A program made the translations under genes and the position numbers. Below, piece after piece: positions 45,034 to 53,449 of a stretch of 53,593 bases of DNA; positions within the stretch are counted from its first letter, which is position 1, and each line of letters starts with the position of its first letter. The stretch spans positions 1 to 53,593 of the forward strand of contig CBFIHA010000018.1 in assembly GCA_965662195.1 (NCBI GenBank), written 5' to 3'. The notes under the pieces are model-generated. The model was given only the letters and a program-made list of their open reading frames with translations, did no database searches and was not told the origin of the DNA. This DNA is from UBA1268 sp965662195 (GTDB lineage: Bacteria > Planctomycetota > Planctomycetia > Pirellulales > UBA1268).

Positions 45034-45668
45034 TGATCCGCAAAAAATAGGGTTTTTGGGAACCGCTGATTCTTTGCGCCCACCGCTGCGCTGGCTGTGG
45101 CGGCTGCGGCGCTTCCCAATTCTACCGGACGTTAGACCGGACGCCATAGGGGCGCAGAATCCCGTTTTCGGCTAGTCGGCGGCTAGATGTGATTGGGCCA
45201 CCGGTGCAATGCTGGCGGCTGTGATGCCACGCCGCTTGCAATAGTCGGTGGCCAGCCAATCCGCCAGCGGTTTCACCTCTTTTGATGCGTTGCATCGAGG
45301 CGAAGGGCAAAAGCTTTCGCCTCCGGGACGCCCGCAGGCGGCAACGACGGGCCTCCGGCCCGTCGTGACACACAAATCCTTGGAGCAACCGGCTACCCCG
45401 GAGTAGATTCAATCCATCCCCAGCGCTGTACTTTTCGACCGCCGCGGGCTGCACTTTCCAACCGGCGTTCACACGTCGAGATCTGCGATGGCGACCCAGC
45501 CATGTTCAACAGAACCCGCGGGGAGCGGGTGTTCGCGACGCGGACGCCCTCCAGGTCGACGACTTCGCCCTAGCGGCTCGCACGCGCATGCAGCGGTCAA
45601 GCAGCGCAGGTCGTGAGGCTCCCTCAACTCCGCGCGGTATCCGTCATGGGTTTCGTGTCGGCTACCGC
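45034..45668. other. Gene-poor stretch with possible coding remnant and a hairpin
   Basis: No complete gene was found. On the minus strand a frame ending at TAG near 45172 reads KPLADWLATDYCKRRGIT and then AQSHLAAD, which looks like the tail of a real protein, but it has no start region or recognisable family. The rest is low in coding signal. The stretch is upstream of tRNA-Ser and should include the tRNA promoter; an AT-rich TATTTT lies about 14 bases upstream of the tRNA 5' end on the minus strand. Confidence 0.35.
45344..45366. repeat. Perfect 10-bp inverted repeat with 3-base loop
   Basis: ACGACGGGCC is followed by TCC and then its exact complement GGCCCGTCGT. No T-run follows on either strand, so it is not a standard intrinsic terminator; a REP-like element or remnant terminator is possible. 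Confidence 0.7.
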
Positions 45669-46151
45669 TCACGGCTTCGCAGGGATCGCCGACGCGTGGC
45701 CGTTGACGCACTGCCACGCTCCATCTTTCAGCACCCACACGTTGGTAAAACGCGTCCGTCGCTCGAAGGGCTTTCCGTCCTTGTCGGTGCCGGCCTCCGC
45801 GTAGTCGCCGATGTCAACGGCCACCGTGCCGCCGCCGTACACCCGCACGTCGATCGAACTCGTCTTGGAAACGGTGTGGTTCTCGCCCCCCGCCTTGAGC
45901 GCGGCGATGCCCTCCGCCTTGGTGAAGCGGCGGCCCGAAGGTTCGACGTAGACGAACTCGGGGGCCCAGATCCGTTCGAGAACCGAGGGATCATTTTTGA
46001 GATACGCGTTCGCCCACTCAGCAGACAGACCATTGATGGCCGCCTCGACGCCGGCCTCCCGGGCCGGAGTGACGGCCGCTGTCGGCTGCGCATGGGCAAC
46101 GGGGCAAGAGGCCCCTGCGATCATCACAAGTAGGAAGGCCCTGGTAGTCAT
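45669..46151 (-). CDS. Exported SnoaL/DUF4440-like protein
   Basis: The 160-residue protein has a signal peptide (RAFLLVMIAGASCPVAHAQ) and a cone-shaped NTF2-like domain (AINGLSAEWANAYLKNDPSVLERIWAPEFVYV, then VAVDIGDYAEAGTDKDGKPF and RFTNVWVLKDGAWQCVNGH). Such DUF4440/SnoaL-like proteins range from small-molecule enzymes to ligand-binding proteins; no activity can be inferred. I prefer the ATG at 46151, which begins the signal; 46181 is an alternative. It follows the sugar-binding protein gene on the same strand after about 160 bp. Confidence 0.82.
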   Translation of the reverse strand: MTTRAFLLVMIAGASCPVAHAQPTAAVTPAREAGVEAAINGLSAEWANAYLKNDPSVLERIWAPEFVYVEPSGRRFTKAEGIAALKAGGENHTVSKTSSIDVRVYGGGTVAVDIGDYAEAGTDKDGKPFERRTRFTNVWVLKDGAWQCVNGHASAIPAKP

Positions 46152-46312
46152 TCGTGAAAGCAACATGTCTGGCGAATCCATTGTGAAAGGAAGTGAATAA
46201 ACCCTGAACATTTTTGTCGCTGCATCGCGCGGGCGGCCCGCTTCCGTAACGACTCGTCCCATATCCCCAACCAGAAACCATTTCTTTCCAATTTTCAGGA
46301 AATCCGCCCCGG

Positions 46313-47332
46313 TCAAGGCTGATAGTTCTTGATGAGCTTGTCCAGCAGGGTCTGATCGCTTTTCGAGGCGAGCACGGTGGGAGTTTCCACGACCGTCGGA
46401 CCCGTTCCCGCGATGGCATTCAACGCCTGATCGACGATGTTCGCGCCAAGTTCGTTGACAAGGATGGCCGCCGACGCCTTGTACACGCCGCCCTTGTTGA
46501 CCGCAGCCAGACCTTCCTGCAATCCGTCCTGACCGGCGACAAAGATCTTGTTCGGTGCGATGCCTGCGGCTTCCACAGCTTGCAATGCACCGAGAGCAGA
46601 TTCATCGTTGAGTCCAATGATGATGTTCAGGTTTGGGTGTTGCTTGAGTGCGACTTCGGCGGCCTTCAACCCGGAGGTCTGGTTCGCGGAATCCTGGTCA
46701 TTCTTGGCGACGATCCTGATGCCGTTGGCCACAAAGATGCGTTCCACTTCAGTCCATCGTGGGGAAAGGCTGGGGAGACCGTTCAATGTGGTCACCAGCG
46801 CGATTGGATCCTTGACCTCGTTGTCCCTGACCCACTTGACGGCTGCGTTGGCGACAATCTGGCCTGACTGAGAATGATTGAAAGACACGTAGCCGTCGCT
46901 CTGTTCCATTGTTCCGAGGTATGTCAGCCATTTGATCCCTTTCTTCTGTGCCTCTAACTGAAGCGGTTTCAGAGCCCGTTCGTCGATCGGCGTAACGACG
47001 ATGGCGTCGACACCTTGCGTCACCCACGCTTTCACCGCATCAAGCTGCTGCTCGAGGTTGTTGGCCTGCGTATTGTCGTGCAGCATCGTGACACAGCCGA
47101 GTTCCTGCGCCCGCACATCGGCGAAGCGTCGTACCGCTTTCACGATCGCCGCTTCGGAGAGGGAGTGGCTGAAAGCGATCCTGAACCTCCTGCCCGTCGC
47201 GCAGGCCTTCAGGCCGCCGGCACGTGTTTCCTGGATCTTGGCGAGGGAGCTCGCATCCTGGGCAACCGCGGGTGCCTGCGAGACCGCAAGACTGAATGCA
47301 GCGATTGAAAAAAGCAAGACACGCGACGCCAT
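46313..47332 (-). CDS. Sugar ABC transporter periplasmic-binding protein (RbsB/Peripla_BP_4 family)
   Basis: This 339-residue protein has a signal peptide (LLFSIAAFSLAVSQAPAVAQ) and a two-lobe periplasmic sugar-binding fold: RFRIAFSHSLSEAAIVKAV, VDAIVVTPIDERALKPL, LNIIIGLNDESALGALQAV and FVAGQDGLQEGL. It should bind a monosaccharide for import. AGGGAG precedes the ATG at 47332. No permease or ATPase gene lies in the window, so it is an orphan or acts with a transporter elsewhere. A degraded XylR-type regulator gene lies upstream on the same strand. Confidence 0.9.
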   Translation of the reverse strand: MASRVLLFSIAAFSLAVSQAPAVAQDASSLAKIQETRAGGLKACATGRRFRIAFSHSLSEAAIVKAVRRFADVRAQELGCVTMLHDNTQANNLEQQLDAVKAWVTQGVDAIVVTPIDERALKPLQLEAQKKGIKWLTYLGTMEQSDGYVSFNHSQSGQIVANAAVKWVRDNEVKDPIALVTTLNGLPSLSPRWTEVERIFVANGIRIVAKNDQDSANQTSGLKAAEVALKQHPNLNIIIGLNDESALGALQAVEAAGIAPNKIFVAGQDGLQEGLAAVNKGGVYKASAAILVNELGANIVDQALNAIAGTGPTVVETPTVLASKSDQTLLDKLIKNYQP

Positions 47333-47751
47333 GGGAGTTTCTCCCTGAAGGGAACTGGTCAGAAAAAGTCAGGGCCCTTGTTCACGCACGGAGGTGCGTC
47401 GCTGCTTTCGTTACCCAAGGATAGGACGGTCAACGGCACATTCGCAAGCGTCTCGCCCGTCGGCAGCAGCCAGGCAGGTGGTTCCCGATCACTTTTTAGG
47501 GCCAAGTCGCCGACTCGCTCGTCTTGTGAACAGCCGAAAAAGGTGAAACAGAGCCAGCTCACGCGCTGGATTCTGCCACCCGTGCGGACCACTTCCGAAT
47601 CGCGTTCAATGCGGCCACGGGATCGAGCGTCGCGAAAGGGGGCGCACCGGCTGTTAGCGGTGATGAATGTCGACCATGGGCAGATCAGCCTCCATACCCC
47701 ATTGCGAGGAACATCGGCCGGAATGGAGCGTGTCTCACCTATCATTGGCAC
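47333..47751. other. Intergenic stretch upstream of the sugar-binding protein gene
   Basis: No gene is supported. The dyad TCCCT-GA-AGGGA (47342-47353) lies directly before the sugar-binding protein gene and includes its ribosome-binding site, so it might fold and limit translation; this is weak. The rest continues the decayed XylR frame into nonsense on the minus strand. Confidence 0.35.
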
Positions 47752-48465
47752 AGAGGGGGGCGTGGTGGCGAATCGGCGCTGAAATACGGTGATCATGCAC
47801 GGCACGGAGCAAAACCCGTGCGTGGTGCGATCGCCTTGACCGGTAGGTTCGTGGTCGTGAGCAGACGCTGCGCCACGGCAAGCCGCACGCAGACGACGTC
47901 CTCGTGGATCGAATGCCCCACGATCTCCCGGAACCGCTTCTCGAGCTTCCACCGCGGCAACCCCACGATCGCGGCGAGTTCGGCCACCGACAGCTTGCCG
48001 CCGGCCCGCTCGCGGGTCGTCTCGATCACCTTGGCGAGTTCCTGGTCCGCGACTGCCAGTGTTTCGGGCGATGCACGAGCCGCGATCCCGGCCGGGGGCG
48101 TCGTGATCGGTCGTGACCGCAGGAATGGCCGACGACGGGTCGTGGCATGCCATCCCGCCGACCGCGACCACCGGGACCGGCGATGCCAGAATCGCGTCGA
48201 CCGTTTTTTCGTCGTCGAAGGCTGCAAGAATGCCTTGGCCTCGCCAACTGGCGAGCTTCGGCAGCCGATGCACCGCCTCCTCCTCCACGTACAACTGCCA
48301 GTCGCCTGCCTCGCGGGCGTACTGCGCGGCGACTGCCACGATTTAACGATCGAACCAGACCGACGTGTTCATGACGATGACGATGGCGATCAGCGGCGGG
48401 GCGTGCGGCTTCTCCTGCGTTCCGCGGGGCTTACGGGAGGCCCTGGCTCCTCCGATGTCGAACAT
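47752..48465 (-). pseudogene. Decayed XylR-type (LacI/AraC fusion) regulator
   Basis: The minus strand from ATG 48465 reads PPLIAIVIVMNTSVWFDR, then TAA (48343-48345) where the intact paralogue at 50810 has Glu32, then IVAVAAQYAREAGDWQLYVEE and VPVVAVGGMACHDP. After TTDH the frame shifts and about 175 residues of the ligand-binding domain are missing; the AraC domain (LPRWKLEKRFREIVGHSIHED, RLAVAQRLL) lies in another frame, and a last shift returns to MITVFQRRF. One stop, one deletion and two frame changes mean it is not functional as a full regulator. Confidence 0.87.
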
Positions 48466-48655
48466 CTGTGGCTATGTCTCGCCGAGTCGGAATCACCATC
48501 CGGACCCACAGGCTCGGCCGCGTCTCAAGAAACGCAACCGGGCACGAAAAATCCATAACAAATCACCCCGGCGGCCGGGCCTGTGATGGTCCGGTCGTGT
48601 GCTACGATTCACGGGTGTTTCGCCGGCATCACGGCTCATACGATGAGGTGCGAGG

Positions 48656-49426
48656 GTGTCTCGACTGCAGATTGCGATCCATGAGAACCGGACGGCCCTC
48701 GGACAGGCAGCGGCCGAACTCGCCGCAGAGGCGCTTACCGGCGCGTGTGATCGTGTTGGGACCGCAACGCTCGTAGTCGCAACCGGGTCGTCCCAGTTCG
48801 AAGCACTCGCTGCGCTCGGCGGCATGCCCTCGATCTCTTGGGACCGCATCACGATCTTCCACCTCGACGAATATGTCGGCCTCGATCCGGGGCATCCGGC
48901 GAGTTTCCGCCGCTTCCTGCACGACCGCTTCGTCGATCGCTTGCCCACTACGCCGGCGGCCTTTCACGAACTCGACGGGACGGCGGCGGATCCGGTGGCG
49001 GAGTGCAAACGGCTCGCGACGATCGTGCCCGACGGGCTGTTCGACGTGGCGCTGATCGGCATCGGCGAGAACGCCCACCTGGCCTTCAACGACCCTCCCG
49101 CCGACTTCGACTGCGAGGAGCCGTACCGGGTCGTCGCACTCGACGACCGCTGCCGTCAGCAACAGGTCGGCGAGGGCTGGTTTCCCACGCAGGCCACCGT
49201 GCCGACGCATGCTATTTCTATGTCGATCCGTCGCATCCTCGCGTCCCAGCTGCTCATCTGCTCCGTGCCCGACCGGCGCAAGGCCGAGGCCGTGAAGGCG
49301 TCGGTCGAGGGAGTCGTCATGCCCGCCGTGCCGGCCTCGATCCTGCAGGAGCACGCCGACTGCCATCTCCTGCTCGATCGGGAATCCGCCAGTCTGTTGA
49401 GGCGGTGCGAAGCACTCCCCACGTAG
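48656..49426 (+). CDS. nagB: Glucosamine-6-phosphate deaminase-like protein
   Basis: This 256-residue NagB/6-phosphogluconolactonase-fold enzyme should convert glucosamine-6-phosphate to fructose-6-phosphate and ammonia. Motifs are ATGSSQFEAL (phosphate site), FHLDEYVGL (catalytic Asp71) and GIGENAHLAFNDPP, where E. coli NagB has D141, H143 and E148 and this protein has Asn, His and Asp; Asn is also usual in other bacterial members. It starts with GTG at 48656. nagA follows after 9 bp, which supports the amino-sugar role. Confidence 0.88.
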   Translation: MSRLQIAIHENRTALGQAAAELAAEALTGACDRVGTATLVVATGSSQFEALAALGGMPSISWDRITIFHLDEYVGLDPGHPASFRRFLHDRFVDRLPTTPAAFHELDGTAADPVAECKRLATIVPDGLFDVALIGIGENAHLAFNDPPADFDCEEPYRVVALDDRCRQQQVGEGWFPTQATVPTHAISMSIRRILASQLLICSVPDRRKAEAVKASVEGVVMPAVPASILQEHADCHLLLDRESASLLRRCEALPT

Positions 49427-49435
49427 AGCCAACGA

Positions 49436-50380
49436 ATGGCCCGTCTGAAACCTTTCGACCTGCAGCTCAACGGCTACAAGGGCGTCGACTTCAACAGCGA
49501 CGACCTCACGCTCGAGTCGCTCGGGCAGGCGTGCGAGGCCGTCCGCATCGATGGCGGGGGTCGCATGCTGGCCACCGTGATCACCGACAGCCTCGACCGC
49601 ATGACCGCCCGCATCGCGCAACTCGTGGCCTTCCGTGCGCAAGATCCGCGGATCGCCGACGTCATGGTGGGCATCCACGTGGAGGGCCCGTTCATCGACC
49701 CGACCCCCGGGTTCGTCGGTGCCCATCCGGCGGAGCACGTCCTCCCGGCGACCATCGCGGCGGCGGAACGGCTCGTCGCCGCCGGTGCCGGCCTAGTGCG
49801 GCTCCTGACGCTCGCCCCCGAGCAAGACGCCGACTGCCGCACGATCCGCTGGCTCGCCGACCAAGGACTGCTCGTGTCCGCCGGGCACTGCAATCCCTCT
49901 GCCGACGTGCTCGAAAGGGCCATCGACAACGGCCTTGGGGCGTTCACCCACTTGGGCAATGGCTGCCCGCTCACGCTCCACCGGCACGACAACATCATCC
50001 ACCGCGTGCTGGCTGCGGATCGTCTGGCGTGGGTGATGCTGATCGCCGACGGCATTCACCTGCCGCCGTCGCTCATCCGCGTCTTCATCCACGCCGTCGG
50101 CATTGACCGCGTGATCGCCGTCACCGACGCCACCGCGGCCGGCGGAATGGCCACGGGCCGCTTCACGCTCGCCGGCCAGCCGGTCGTTGTCGACGCCGCC
50201 GGCGCCGCCTGGGCACCTGATAGGTCCCACCTCGTGGGCTCGACCGCATCGATGGGCCGCATCCGGCAGGTGCTGACCGAGGATGTCGGACTGTCTGCCG
50301 CGCAGGTCCATCAGGTCACTGCGGTCAATCCGGCCCAAGCATACTCGCGAAGTGCCTCGCGCACCGCCGCAGCGGAATGA
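49436..50380 (+). CDS. nagA: N-acetylglucosamine-6-phosphate deacetylase, barrel-only form
   Basis: This 314-residue amidohydrolase should remove acetyl from GlcNAc-6-phosphate to give the substrate of NagB. The barrel has the expected metal and catalytic motifs: HVEGPFID, VSAGHCN, FTHLGNG and the catalytic Asp in VTDATAAGG. It is about 65 residues shorter than typical NagA (around 380), lacking the N-terminal strands and the C-terminal GxxAD strand that make the small beta-sandwich domain. The start at 49436 lies 9 bp after nagB. The frame then ends at a hairpin. Confidence 0.88.
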   Translation: MARLKPFDLQLNGYKGVDFNSDDLTLESLGQACEAVRIDGGGRMLATVITDSLDRMTARIAQLVAFRAQDPRIADVMVGIHVEGPFIDPTPGFVGAHPAEHVLPATIAAAERLVAAGAGLVRLLTLAPEQDADCRTIRWLADQGLLVSAGHCNPSADVLERAIDNGLGAFTHLGNGCPLTLHRHDNIIHRVLAADRLAWVMLIADGIHLPPSLIRVFIHAVGIDRVIAVTDATAAGGMATGRFTLAGQPVVVDAAGAAWAPDRSHLVGSTASMGRIRQVLTEDVGLSAAQVHQVTAVNPAQAYSRSASRTAAAE

Positions 50381-50809
50381 CAGTTCCGCAGATAGCCCCC
50401 AAGATCGCGTTAAGGAGGCGATCTTGGATGAGACGACGGGTGTAACACGCAGATATCGCCGATATCGCGTCGCGGATGGAAAGGCGGAAGTCTCGGCTGT
50501 CTGCCAGCAGGCCGCTCGCATCCACTGGCAGCCGCCGCGGCACTTCCAGGTAGCGAGCGGTGACCGCGGGTTCGTCGACGCGGAGGCTCGACGCCAAACA
50601 AGCCAAAGAAACCCGCCTTGACAGATTGCGCGGCTCATGACGAGCAGCGATTGTTTCATTCTTTCGCGCCCGGCATTCCACTTCTTTTCACCCGCTGCTT
50701 GCGATCGCTAATCGGTGGCCGAAAACCCCCCCCTCGTTCGCTGCCTTGCGATACAGTAAGTCCATCCGCAAGGTTGCATTTGTCTTTCAGACTCGGGCCC
50801 ATCAGATCG
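50381..50809. other. Intergenic region between nagA and XylR-type regulator
   Basis: No gene is supported in this 429-bp stretch. It begins with a strong hairpin just after nagA and, near 50750, carries GATACAGT, which might be a -10 element for the regulator. A short direct repeat around GATATCGC occurs near 50452-50470. Confidence 0.35.
50399..50427 (+). terminator. Hairpin after nagA, possible terminator
   Basis: CCAAGATCGC (50399-50408) is repeated in inverse as GCGATCTTGG (50418-50427) around the 9-base loop GTTAAGGAG, 18 bp after the nagA stop. The 10-bp stem is perfect, but no T-run follows, so factor-independent termination is uncertain. Confidence 0.45.
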
Positions 50810-52111
50810 ATGACAGCTTCCGCAGTGAGCCCGATGCCGAAGAAGCTGGTCGAGCGACCGCTCGTCGCCATCGTGATGGATACGGCCGTCTCGTTTGACC
50901 GGGAGATCGTCGCCGGCGCGGCGCAATACGCCCGAGAGGCTGGAGACTGGCAACTCTATATAGAGGAGGAGCGGGGCCACCGACTCCCTAACCTTGCCGC
51001 CTGGAAAGGGCACGGCATTCTCGCGTCGTTTGACGATCGCGAGGTGGTGGAAGCGATTGTCGCCACGGGGCTGCCGGTGGTCGCCGTCGGTGGGATGGGG
51101 TGCCACGACCCGAAGTCGGGCATTCCCCGCGTGGCAACCGACCATGCACGGATCGCCACGCTCGCGGCCGACCATTTCCTGGAACGCGGCCTGCAGTCCT
51201 TCGCCTTCTACAGCCCCGCTCAGACCGACGCGCTGCGCTGGTCAGATGCGCGGGCCGCGGCATTTACGGCCCGGGTGAGGGAGGCAGGGCTGGCATGCCA
51301 ACAGTTCACGGCCGCGCAGGGCCCCGAAGACTGGGCCCGCCTCCAAGACGCCCTCGGCGACCGGCTCATGACGCTCCCCAAGCCGGTCGGCGTGATGGCG
51401 TGCGACGATAGCCGGGCCCGGCATGTGCTTGAAGCCTGCCGCACCCGTGGGCTGCGGGTGCCACACGACGTGGCTGTGATCGGAGTGGACGATGATGAAC
51501 TGATCTGCGAGCTCGCGGTGCCACCGCTCACGAGCATTCGCCAGGCCGCCCGCCGCATCGGCTACGAGGCTGCCCGGCTGCTGGATGCCCGCATGCGATC
51601 CCGTGACGACAGCAGCTCCCCGCCATCGGCCGGCCCGGTGAACGTGCTCGTGCCACCGATCGGCATCGTGCCGCGGGCTTCCACCGACACGCTGGCCGTG
51701 CGGGATGCCGTGATCGCGGATGTCATCCACACGATTCGCGCACGGGCCTGCGACGGTCCCTCCGTCGAGGATCTGGCGACCCACTCCGGCCTGGCCCGGT
51801 GGAAGCTCGAAAAGCAGTTCAAAGATGTGGTCGGCCACTCGGTCCACGACGACATCGTGCGGGTGCGGCTGGCCGAGGCGCAGCGGTTGCTTCGCACCAC
51901 CGACCTGCCGCTCAAGGTGATCGCACCGCGGGCGGGGTTTCATTCAGTGCCCTACATGATCACCGTCTTCCGTCGCCGCTTTGGCATTACTCCCGCCCGC
52001 TTTCGTCGCCTGGAACGCGGCCGCACGGTCGCCACTGCGGAGGGCAGCGAGTGCGACGACGACGGCGATGATGCCGGCGGCCTTCCAACGATCCCAGTTA
52101 ACCCGAAATAG
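50810..52111 (+). CDS. XylR-type LacI/AraC fusion regulator
   Basis: The 433-residue regulator joins a LacI-like sugar-binding domain (RPLVAIVMDTAVSFDREI, VVAVGGMGCHDP, then VGVMACDDSRARHVLEAC and IGVDDDELICELAVPPLTS) to a C-terminal AraC DNA-binding domain (VEDLATHSGLARWKLEKQF and LPLKVIAPRAGFHSVPYMI). This is the XylR layout, which typically activates sugar catabolism genes. Its place after nagB-nagA suggests it senses an amino sugar or derivative. I chose ATG 50810; 50834 is an alternative. The Nramp-like gene follows after 11 bp. It is the intact paralogue of the pseudogene at 47752. Confidence 0.92.
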   Translation: MTASAVSPMPKKLVERPLVAIVMDTAVSFDREIVAGAAQYAREAGDWQLYIEEERGHRLPNLAAWKGHGILASFDDREVVEAIVATGLPVVAVGGMGCHDPKSGIPRVATDHARIATLAADHFLERGLQSFAFYSPAQTDALRWSDARAAAFTARVREAGLACQQFTAAQGPEDWARLQDALGDRLMTLPKPVGVMACDDSRARHVLEACRTRGLRVPHDVAVIGVDDDELICELAVPPLTSIRQAARRIGYEAARLLDARMRSRDDSSSPPSAGPVNVLVPPIGIVPRASTDTLAVRDAVIADVIHTIRARACDGPSVEDLATHSGLARWKLEKQFKDVVGHSVHDDIVRVRLAEAQRLLRTTDLPLKVIAPRAGFHSVPYMITVFRRRFGITPARFRRLERGRTVATAEGSECDDDGDDAGGLPTIPVNPK

Positions 52112-52122
52112 GTTTTGTCTCC

Positions 52123-53421
52123 ATGAATGGTCTCTTTGCGTTTCTGCGTTCGATCGGCCCGGCCATCATCGTGGCCGCCGTCGTCTGCGGCCCTGGCAGC
52201 ATGCTGATGAGTTCCAAGACCGGAGCGATCTATGGCTACTCCATGATCTGGCTTGTGCTGATGGCGGCCACGCTGATGTGGAGCATGGTCGCGCTCTCGG
52301 CCCGGCTTGGCGTGGTGCTCGAGCGAACGCCGCTGGGGGAGCTGGCCGAGCGGCTCGGCCGGCCGGTCGCCGCACTCGTCGGCACGATCCTGTTTCTTGT
52401 CGTCGTCGGCTTCCAGGTGAGCAATAACATCGCGATCGTGGCGGCTGTTGAACCATTCCTGCCCGCTCAGGTGTCTGCCGCCGGCCCGGGCGGCCTGGCC
52501 ACACCGCTGACGATCCTCACTGTGCTCAACCTGTTTGTGCTGGCTGTGCTCTATCGCTTTAGCAATCTCTATCGGCCGATCGAGCGGCTGCTCAAGGGCA
52601 TCGTGCTGGTCGTGATCTCGGCGTTCACGATCAATCTCTTCCTGGCTGGCCCCGATCCACTGGCGATGCTCGCCGGGCTCGTGCCGACGCCGCCGCCGGG
52701 GGGCTTCGCCGCGATGCTCGAGCCGCGGGCCGATCCGAATGTCACGGTGTTGCAGGCCCTCGTCGCCACCACCTTTTCCGTGGCGGGGGCCTTCTTTCAG
52801 GCCTATAGCGTGCGGGCCCGCGGCTGGCAGCTGGCCGACGCGCGGCAGGGCATGATCGATTCGCTCGTGGGTGCGACCGTCTTGGCCGGCGTGTCGGTGA
52901 TCCTGATGAGCACCGCGGCGGCGGCCCTCCATCGAGCCGGCGTCGAGTCGGGTGAGTTGGCGACGATTGGCGATGTGGCCCGCCAGCTCGAGCCGCTCTT
53001 TGGCCGGTATGCCACGCTCGTCTTCAGTACGGGTGTCTTTGCCGGTGGCTTCGGAGCCTTTCTCGTGAATGCGCTGATCGGCGGCAACATGCTTGCCGAC
53101 GGTTTCGGCCGCGGGGCCACCATGAACGATATCGGCACGAAGCATGCCACCGCCGCCGCGCTGCTGAGCGCGATGGCGATCGCCATGGGCTGCCTGGTGG
53201 CCGGTGTGAAGCCGGTGGCGGCGATCACGATGGCGCAGGCGTCGACCGTCGTCGGCCTGCCGGCGCTGGCCCTCGCCCTGCTCTATCTCGCCACGCGGCC
53301 CGATCTCACCGGCCCGCGCCGCATCCCGCGGTGGATGCTCATCGCCGCCTGCATGGGCCTCGCGGTCACACTCTTCCTCACCGCCCGCACGTTCATGCAG
53401 CTCAAAGCGGTTTTTTCGTGA
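52123..53421 (+). CDS. Divergent Nramp-like membrane transporter lacking DPGN and MPH motifs
   Basis: The 432-residue protein has about 11 hydrophobic helices and the overall Nramp start (LRSIGPAIIVAAVVCGPGS then SSKTGAIYGYSMIWLVL). The canonical metal-binding DPGN of helix 1 reads GPGS (residues 23-26), and the helix 6 MPH region reads AFFQAYSV (about 223-230), so both groups of metal ligands are missing. It may carry another substrate. It starts 11 bp after the XylR-type regulator and follows nagB-nagA, suggesting amino-sugar or related import. The Nramp call is from overall similarity only. Confidence 0.82.
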   Translation: MNGLFAFLRSIGPAIIVAAVVCGPGSMLMSSKTGAIYGYSMIWLVLMAATLMWSMVALSARLGVVLERTPLGELAERLGRPVAALVGTILFLVVVGFQVSNNIAIVAAVEPFLPAQVSAAGPGGLATPLTILTVLNLFVLAVLYRFSNLYRPIERLLKGIVLVVISAFTINLFLAGPDPLAMLAGLVPTPPPGGFAAMLEPRADPNVTVLQALVATTFSVAGAFFQAYSVRARGWQLADARQGMIDSLVGATVLAGVSVILMSTAAAALHRAGVESGELATIGDVARQLEPLFGRYATLVFSTGVFAGGFGAFLVNALIGGNMLADGFGRGATMNDIGTKHATAAALLSAMAIAMGCLVAGVKPVAAITMAQASTVVGLPALALALLYLATRPDLTGPRRIPRWMLIAACMGLAVTLFLTARTFMQLKAVFS

Positions 53422-53449
53422 GTCGATTCCCGGGGGTTCAGCCGGGGGT

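Noticed and set aside
48838..50106. 422-residue frame on the plus strand overlapping nagB and nagA
   Set aside because: Very Arg/Pro-rich and out of frame with both motif-bearing genes; it is a GC-driven shadow.
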